Below are positions 6,909-11,372 of a DNA stretch of 11,372 nt, one piece after another. The stretch spans positions 1 to 11,372 of the forward strand of contig CALFMX010000073.1 of the NCBI GenBank assembly GCA_937902565.1, in the 5' to 3' direction. The first letter of the stretch is position 1. Every line of letters starts with the position of its first letter. The position numbers and the translations under genes are program-made. This DNA comes from an uncultured Spirochaetales bacterium (GTDB taxonomy: Bacteria; Spirochaetota; Spirochaetia; Sphaerochaetales; Sphaerochaetaceae). The notes beneath the pieces were generated by a model. It did no database searches. It worked only from the letters and a program-made list of their open reading frames with translations, and had not been told where the DNA came from.

Positions 6909-7623
6909 GTTGTACTGGATCCTCATGTTGGTGCTGAACTTTGCCCTGATCATGGCCGCATTCCGCCTGTGGGGGCGGGTGGGGCTCTTTGTATGGGTGC
7001 CCATCAGTGTCATCGTGGCCAATATACAGGTGACGAAGAACGTCTCGCTTTTCGGCCTGGAGGCGACCCTGGGCAACATCGTCTATGCCACCGGATTTCT
7101 GGCAACCGATATCCTCAGTGAGCTCTACGGCAAGAAGGATGCATACAAGGCGGTCTCCATCGGCTTCTTCAGTCTCCTTGCGATGACGCTGTTGATGCAG
7201 ATGGCCCTCTTCTTCGAGCCGGCATCCAGCGATATCGCCCAGGAGAGCCTGTCGACGATCTTCTCCCTCATGCCGCGCATCGCCTTGGCGAGCCTGACGG
7301 CCTACCTGGCCAGCAACCTCCACGATGTGTGGGCCTTCGACTACTGGAAGCGGAGGAGGCCGGGGCGGCACACACTGTGGATGCGCAACAACTTCTCGAC
7401 CTTCGTCAGCCAGCTGATCGATACGGTCATCTTTGTCTCGATTGCCTTCACCGGGGTCTATCCCCGGCGTGTGCTGCTCGAGATTGCCCTCTCGACCTAC
7501 CTGCTCAAGTGGGTCGTGGCCATCTTCGATACCCCGTTCATGTACCTCGCCCGCTCCTGGCACGAAGGGGGGAAGGTCGGCTCGGTCAACGCCGTGGTGG
7601 AATCAGATGATGCAGCGCCTTGA
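6901..7623 (+). CDS. yhhQ: Queuosine-precursor transporter, YhhQ (DUF165/VUT) family
   Basis: The 240-residue integral membrane protein has about six hydrophobic segments (near 4-23, 27-42, 56-75, 84-105, 124-140, 164-185 and 191-216, two of them weak). It carries the family hallmarks: ATDILSELYGKKDAYKAV (68-85), LWMRNNFSTFVSQLIDT (159-175) and LKWVVAIFDTP (202-212). E. coli YhhQ imports 7-cyano-7-deazaguanine, a precursor of the queuosine tRNA modification; related proteins take other deazaguanine precursors. ATG 6901 is chosen because AGAGGG (6889-6894) sits six bases upstream. ATG 6895 would touch that site and ATG 6880 has none. The start overlaps the NTPase stop by eight bases. No queuosine biosynthesis or tgt gene lies in the window, so the exact substrate is inferred from the family. 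Confidence 0.9.
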   Translation: MNELYWILMLVLNFALIMAAFRLWGRVGLFVWVPISVIVANIQVTKNVSLFGLEATLGNIVYATGFLATDILSELYGKKDAYKAVSIGFFSLLAMTLLMQMALFFEPASSDIAQESLSTIFSLMPRIALASLTAYLASNLHDVWAFDYWKRRRPGRHTLWMRNNFSTFVSQLIDTVIFVSIAFTGVYPRRVLLEIALSTYLLKWVVAIFDTPFMYLARSWHEGGKVGSVNAVVESDDAAP

Positions 7624-8395
7624 TGCAGGCGGTGGTGCCACCGTAGAGGGGTGGTGAGAAGCTCTCCCGCTCGACAAGGAGACGGTCGTCGTAGACGAAG
7701 GTGCTCCCATCCACATACTCAAGATCCATCGAGCAGGCGCGCAGCACCGCATGTGAGGCCGCGATATCCCACGCATAGCACCCCTGGACGATCGACCCCT
7801 GGATATAGGGGTAGATGACCAGCGAGAGCAGGTGGAGGATGGCTGACCCGAAGATCCGGATCTTCCCGTCGTAGATGGAGAAGTCGAAGTCCCGCTGCCC
7901 GCTCGATCCCATGGTGATCTGCTCGGGGATATCCTTCGACCCATGGCAGGTGAAGGGCTCGCCGTTGATCAGCAGCCTCCCGCCTGGATCGAGGCGGACG
8001 AAGAGGTTCTCCTCTCCAAGGCCCCAGCGCGGGGCGCTGATCATCGCCCCGACGGGGTTGCGGTCACAGTCCAGGATCCCGAGGGCGACTGCCCAGCACG
8101 GCAGGCCCTGGCTGTAGACGTCGGTGCCGTCGATCGGGTCGAGGACGAAGGTCCACTCAGCGGAGGGGTCGAAGGGCTCGATGGACTCCTCGCTGACGAT
8201 GTTGCAGTGGGGAAAGTTCGCTTCGATGTGCTCGACGATCCGGCGAGAGACCTCCAGATCGACTTCGGTGACCGGCGTCCCATCGCTCTTGTAGGAGCGG
8301 TGGACCGACGTTTGCATTGACTTGGCCCATGCGCCGCAGGCAGCGACGACCTCTGCCAAATCATCTAGCTTTTGCTGTTTCAGATGGACTTCCAT
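7586..8395 (-). CDS. Inositol monophosphatase superfamily phosphatase
   Basis: The 269-residue protein has the metal-binding signatures of the IMPase/CysQ/FBPase-like superfamily, soluble Mg-dependent phosphatases. These are KSDGTPVTEVD (36-46), the glutamate-bearing VSEES (67-71), DPIDGTD (86-92) and the late WDIAA (209-213). Length is standard. Substrate could be inositol monophosphate, 3'-phosphoadenosine-5'-phosphate (CysQ) or a sugar phosphate; the motifs do not settle this. The start ATG 8395 was chosen over an in-frame start at 8452 because the latter would overlap the divergent mfd start and add 19 atypical residues. Its ribosome-binding site is weak (AAGG about 12 bases upstream). 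The tail overlaps the tail of the convergent transporter gene by 38 bases, from 7586 to 7623. Confidence 0.88.
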   Translation of the reverse strand: MEVHLKQQKLDDLAEVVAACGAWAKSMQTSVHRSYKSDGTPVTEVDLEVSRRIVEHIEANFPHCNIVSEESIEPFDPSAEWTFVLDPIDGTDVYSQGLPCWAVALGILDCDRNPVGAMISAPRWGLGEENLFVRLDPGGRLLINGEPFTCHGSKDIPEQITMGSSGQRDFDFSIYDGKIRIFGSAILHLLSLVIYPYIQGSIVQGCYAWDIAASHAVLRACSMDLEYVDGSTFVYDDRLLVERESFSPPLYGGTTACIKALHHLIPPRR

Positions 8396-8429
8396 TCTCT
8401 TGCATAACCTTCTAGCTCGTGGTAGGGTA
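8396..8429. promoter_or_regulatory. 34-base divergent intergenic gap (phosphatase / mfd)
   Basis: This is the only non-coding sequence between two head-to-head genes. I find no convincing sigma70 -35/-10 pair for either direction, so promoters may lie within the neighbouring 5' coding ends. It holds a weak GGTAGGG (8421-8427) upstream of mfd and the inner part of the TTGCATAA/TTATGCAA inverted repeat. Confidence 0.3.
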
Positions 8430-8444
8430 ATGGCGTTTATGCAA
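8400..8444. repeat. Perfect 8-bp inverted repeat flanking the phosphatase/mfd divergent gap
   Basis: TTGCATAA at 8400-8407 and its exact complement TTATGCAA at 8437-8444 enclose 29 bases. The two arms lie just upstream of the phosphatase start and across the mfd start region, so they bracket the only non-coding sequence (8396-8429) between the two divergent genes. Paired half-sites spaced about 37 bases apart would suit an operator controlling both genes. Chance is possible, as a single perfect 8-base pair is not rare over a whole window but is less expected in so small a gap. Confidence 0.4.
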
Positions 8445-11363
8445 ACGCCCATCTCTACCCTCGTCCAATCCTATAGCAAAACAAGCAGTGCATACAAGGC
8501 ATGGGGGAATCCAGGCCATGAGCTCACCATCGAAGGGCTGGAGGGATATCCGCTCTCCCGCTTCCTCTTGGTCCTGCGGGCGAAGAACCAGGGCCGGCTC
8601 TGGGCGCTCTGTCCCACCGAAGACAGCGCCAAGACCCTCCTGAAGGACTATGAGCGGGCCGAGCTGGGGGTGCGTGTCATCTACCTCCCCTCAACCGGGC
8701 GCCAGCTCTACAGCGCGAGCAGTGGTGACATCGTCGAGTATGAGCAACTCTCCCGCCTCGGTGAGATCGAGGCGTCCACGGATGCGATCATCGTCACCCA
8801 CCTCAGGCCCTTCGTCAGCCTCCTGCCCAGCCCCGAGGCCCTCTCGTCGACGGCATTGACGATCAGGGTGAAGGACCGCTTCGACCCCCAGGCGCTCGGC
8901 GAGCGGCTCACCCAGGCCGGCTACCTCTATACCCCCTCGACACAGGGGGAGGGGGAGTACACGGTGCGAGGCGAGGTCGTCGACATCTTCCCCTTCGAGA
9001 GCGAGTGGCCCTACCGCCTCTACGCCGACTGGAACGTGGTGGGCCGGATCAGCCGCTACGACCCGATCACCCAGGAGACGAAGGGCAATGTCGGCTCCCT
9101 TGAGCTCACCCTCCTCGATGCGTCCGTCTCTTTGGAGCTCACCTCCATCGCCTCCTATGTGCGCGAACGTGATGTGCTCTGCCTCATCGGGGACGAGCGG
9201 ATCGCCAGCAGCTACAAGAGCCTGCAAAGCGAGGCGCGGACCCTCTACCGAAGTGCCTTCCTGGAGGATCGCAGCGCTCCCAAGCCCGATGAGCTGCTCC
9301 TCGACCTTCCCCATTTCTTCGAACAACACCGGCGGAGGGTCACCGTCCTCGATATCGCCGGGCAGAAGAGCGAGGCCCATCGCTTTGACCTGGAGGGGCC
9401 ACGCTCATACTTCGGCAACTTCACCCTCCTCAAGGAGGATCTCTCCAGCCTGCGCTCCCAGGGGTGGGATGTCCACATCTTCTGTGACAACCCGCTGCAG
9501 AAGCAGCGCCTCAGCCAGATGCTCGGTGCCTTCGACTTCATCCGTTGGGATGACCGCCCGCTCTCCAGCGGGTTTGCCATCCCCAGCCTCAAGGTGATCG
9601 CCATCGCCGAGGGGGAGATCTTCGGGCGCAGGCGCCAGGTCATCAAGACACTGCAGCACACCCAGAGCTCCCCGCTCGACTCCTTCGTCGACCTCAATGA
9701 AGGGGATTACGTGGTGCACGTCAACTACGGAGTGGGCCAGTTCATCAAGATCGACCGCGTCTCCTCCTTCGACCGTGAGCGGGACTTCATCAAGATTGCC
9801 TACGCCGACGGCGAGATGCTCTACGTCCCCATCGAGCAGGCGAACCTCGTGCAGCGCTACATCGGCAGCGATGGGGCTGCTGTACGCAAGGACAAGCTCG
9901 GGGGCCAGGGGTGGGAGAACAAGAAGGCGAGGGCCCGCAAGAATGCCGAGGACCTGGCCCGCCACCTCATCGACCTCTACGCAAAGCGACAGCAGAGCGT
10001 TGGTTTCGCATTCTCCAAGGATACGGACTGGCAGGTGCAGTTCGAGGCATCCTTCCCCTTTGACGAGACGGCAGACCAGCTGCAGTGCATCGACGAGATC
10101 AAGGAGGACATGGAGCGGCCCACCGTCATGGATCGCCTCGTCTGTGGTGATGTCGGCTACGGCAAGACCGAGATCGCCTTCCGCGCCGCCTTCAAGGCGG
10201 TCATGAGCGGCAAGCAGGTCGCCTTCCTCGCCCCGACGACGATCCTGGCCGAACAGCACTACCGTACCTTCATCAAGCGCATCGGTTCATTCCCGGTCCG
10301 CAGCGCCCTCCTGAGCCGGATTGTGCCGGCCAAGGAGCAGAAGAAGACGTTGATCGGCATCGCCGAGGGGAAGGTCGATGTCCTCTTCGGTACCCACCGC
10401 ATCCTGCAGAAGGATATCGTATACCGGGACCTCGGCCTCCTCATCGTCGACGAGGAGCAGCGCTTCGGCGTCAAGGACAAGGAGCGCATCAAGAGCATAC
10501 GCGCCTCCATAGACAGCCTCTCGCTCTCGGCGACCCCGATCCCCCGCACCCTCTACATGTCCCTCTTGAAGATTAGGGACATGAGCCTCTTGGCAACCCC
10601 TCCCATCGCCCGCCGCGCCATCCGCACCGTCATCGGTGAGTATGAGGATGCGGTGGTGGCACGCGCCATCCGTGAGGAGGTGGGCCGGGGAGGCCAGGTC
10701 TTCTACCTCCATAACCGCATCGAGACGCTGGACGAGGTCGTCTCCCGCCTCTCCTCCCTCCTGCCCGATGTGATGATCGCCAGTGCCCACGGGCAGATGA
10801 ACCCGACCGAACTCGAGGACACGATGCGCACCTTCATCCATGAGGGGATCCAGGTCCTCGTCTCCACGACGATCATCGAGAACGGCATCGACATCCCCAA
10901 CGTCAACACCATCATCGTCGATCGGGCCGACCGCTATGGACTCTCACAGCTCTACCAGCTGAGGGGGCGGGTAGGGCGGTCGGATCGGCAAGCCCACGCC
11001 TACCTCCTCTATCCGCCGGACAGTGCCCTCAGCGAGGTTGCCATCAAGCGGCTGAAGATCCTCAGTGAGCACACCAGCCTCGGTTCAGGCTTCAAGGTCG
11101 CCCTCAAGGACATGGAGATCCGGGGAGCCGGCAACCTCCTTGGGCGCGAACAGAGCGGCCACCTCGCCACTGTGGGCCTCGACATGTACATCAGGATCCT
11201 CGATGAGGCGATCAAGAACCTGCAGGAGGGTGGGCTCAAGGAGGAGGATCGTGAGGTCTTCCTCGAGCTTGAGTACACCGGCTTCATCCCCGAGAGCTAC
11301 ATCAAGGCCCCGTCGGTGAAGTTCGAGATCTACCGCAAAAGAACCTTGCATGTGAAGTCCTGA
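8430..11363 (+). CDS. mfd: Transcription-repair coupling factor Mfd, apparently lacking the C-terminal D7 domain
   Basis: Mfd binds stalled RNA polymerase, pushes it off DNA and recruits UvrA. From ATG 8430 the protein is 977 residues. The N-terminal UvrB-like region is present (EYTVRGEVVDIFPF at about 172-185). A CarD-like polymerase-interacting domain starts near 422 (NEGDYVVHVNYGVG). The helicase module follows, with P-loop GDVGYGKT 573-580, DEEQ 674-677, the SATPIPRTL motif, and the QLRGRVGRSDR motif. The translocase TRG-type segment SLGSGF...IRGAGNLLGREQSG begins near 881. E. coli Mfd continues about 145 residues past a FIP...YKRIAS segment, whereas this protein reads FIPESYIK...EIYRK, then nine to ten residues, then stops at 11361-11363. 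The C-terminal D7 domain, which restrains Mfd and its UvrA site, is therefore missing, by true truncation, a frameshift, or an error near the sequence end. ATG 8439 is an alternative start (AGGG at 8424-8427 fits that spacing better). Confidence 0.92.
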   Translation: MAFMQTPISTLVQSYSKTSSAYKAWGNPGHELTIEGLEGYPLSRFLLVLRAKNQGRLWALCPTEDSAKTLLKDYERAELGVRVIYLPSTGRQLYSASSGDIVEYEQLSRLGEIEASTDAIIVTHLRPFVSLLPSPEALSSTALTIRVKDRFDPQALGERLTQAGYLYTPSTQGEGEYTVRGEVVDIFPFESEWPYRLYADWNVVGRISRYDPITQETKGNVGSLELTLLDASVSLELTSIASYVRERDVLCLIGDERIASSYKSLQSEARTLYRSAFLEDRSAPKPDELLLDLPHFFEQHRRRVTVLDIAGQKSEAHRFDLEGPRSYFGNFTLLKEDLSSLRSQGWDVHIFCDNPLQKQRLSQMLGAFDFIRWDDRPLSSGFAIPSLKVIAIAEGEIFGRRRQVIKTLQHTQSSPLDSFVDLNEGDYVVHVNYGVGQFIKIDRVSSFDRERDFIKIAYADGEMLYVPIEQANLVQRYIGSDGAAVRKDKLGGQGWENKKARARKNAEDLARHLIDLYAKRQQSVGFAFSKDTDWQVQFEASFPFDETADQLQCIDEIKEDMERPTVMDRLVCGDVGYGKTEIAFRAAFKAVMSGKQVAFLAPTTILAEQHYRTFIKRIGSFPVRSALLSRIVPAKEQKKTLIGIAEGKVDVLFGTHRILQKDIVYRDLGLLIVDEEQRFGVKDKERIKSIRASIDSLSLSATPIPRTLYMSLLKIRDMSLLATPPIARRAIRTVIGEYEDAVVARAIREEVGRGGQVFYLHNRIETLDEVVSRLSSLLPDVMIASAHGQMNPTELEDTMRTFIHEGIQVLVSTTIIENGIDIPNVNTIIVDRADRYGLSQLYQLRGRVGRSDRQAHAYLLYPPDSALSEVAIKRLKILSEHTSLGSGFKVALKDMEIRGAGNLLGREQSGHLATVGLDMYIRILDEAIKNLQEGGLKEEDREVFLELEYTGFIPESYIKAPSVKFEIYRKRTLHVKS

Positions 11364-11372
11364 AAAACTACT

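Noticed and set aside
6844..7563. 239-codon minus-strand frame opposite the transporter
   Set aside because: His/Gln/Glu-rich shadow of a membrane protein's codons; no start site support.
7630..7645. GGTGG...CCACC symmetry near the phosphatase end as a terminator
   Set aside because: The loop would be only about two bases, there is no T-run, and it lies inside coding sequence.

Overview
This is a gene-dense, G+C-rich bacterial chromosomal window with almost no spare sequence. It carries eleven protein-coding genes, two of them incomplete or apparently shortened, in head-to-head and tail-to-tail blocks. I see no tRNA, rRNA, CRISPR array, insertion sequence or phage gene. The content (XPB-type helicase, NrdR, a dGTPase-like HD protein, Mfd, an ACT-domain protein of unknown role) fits a free-living or host-associated bacterium that makes its own aromatic amino acids. 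My best guess is a spirochaete of the Sphaerochaeta/Treponema type, from the overall look of the proteins; no marker gene proves it.

Layout. (1) Positions 3950 down to 1, minus strand: a tightly packed operon of a small three-helix membrane protein, a shikimate kinase-like protein (aroK), chorismate synthase (aroC), an XPB/Rad25-type helicase and the first 80 residues of a probable helicase-partner protein that runs off the left edge. Each junction is either zero bases or a 4-base stop/start overlap, so these genes are probably transcribed together and partly translationally coupled. (2) Positions 4019-5173, plus strand: a dGTPase-like HD hydrolase, divergent from the operon. Its tail overlaps by 8 bases the tail of nrdR (5630-5166, minus), the repressor of ribonucleotide reductase. 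These two neighbours act on the dNTP pool from opposite ends. (3) Positions 5771-7623, plus strand: a three-gene operon with overlapping ends, made of an ACT-domain protein, a THEP1-like P-loop NTPase and a YhhQ-family queuosine-precursor transporter. (4) Positions 8395-7586, minus strand: an inositol-monophosphatase-superfamily enzyme whose tail overlaps the transporter's tail by 38 bases. (5) Positions 8430-11363, plus strand: mfd, the transcription-repair coupling factor, divergent from the phosphatase gene and ending near the right edge without its usual C-terminal domain.

Working together. Half of the operon at the left completes the last part of the shikimate pathway (shikimate to shikimate-3-phosphate, and EPSP to chorismate). 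The other half looks like DNA-repair or helicase functions. dgt and nrdR concern dNTP homeostasis and mfd concerns repair of transcribed strands, so much of the window relates to DNA maintenance.

The points most worth a second look are: Mfd ending before its D7 domain; the shikimate kinase lacking two arginines that normally contact substrate and ATP; the uncharacterised ACT/NTPase/transporter operon; and inverted repeats in the two divergent control regions. Overall this is mostly a housekeeping region, and I do not see a clear novel defence or mobile system.
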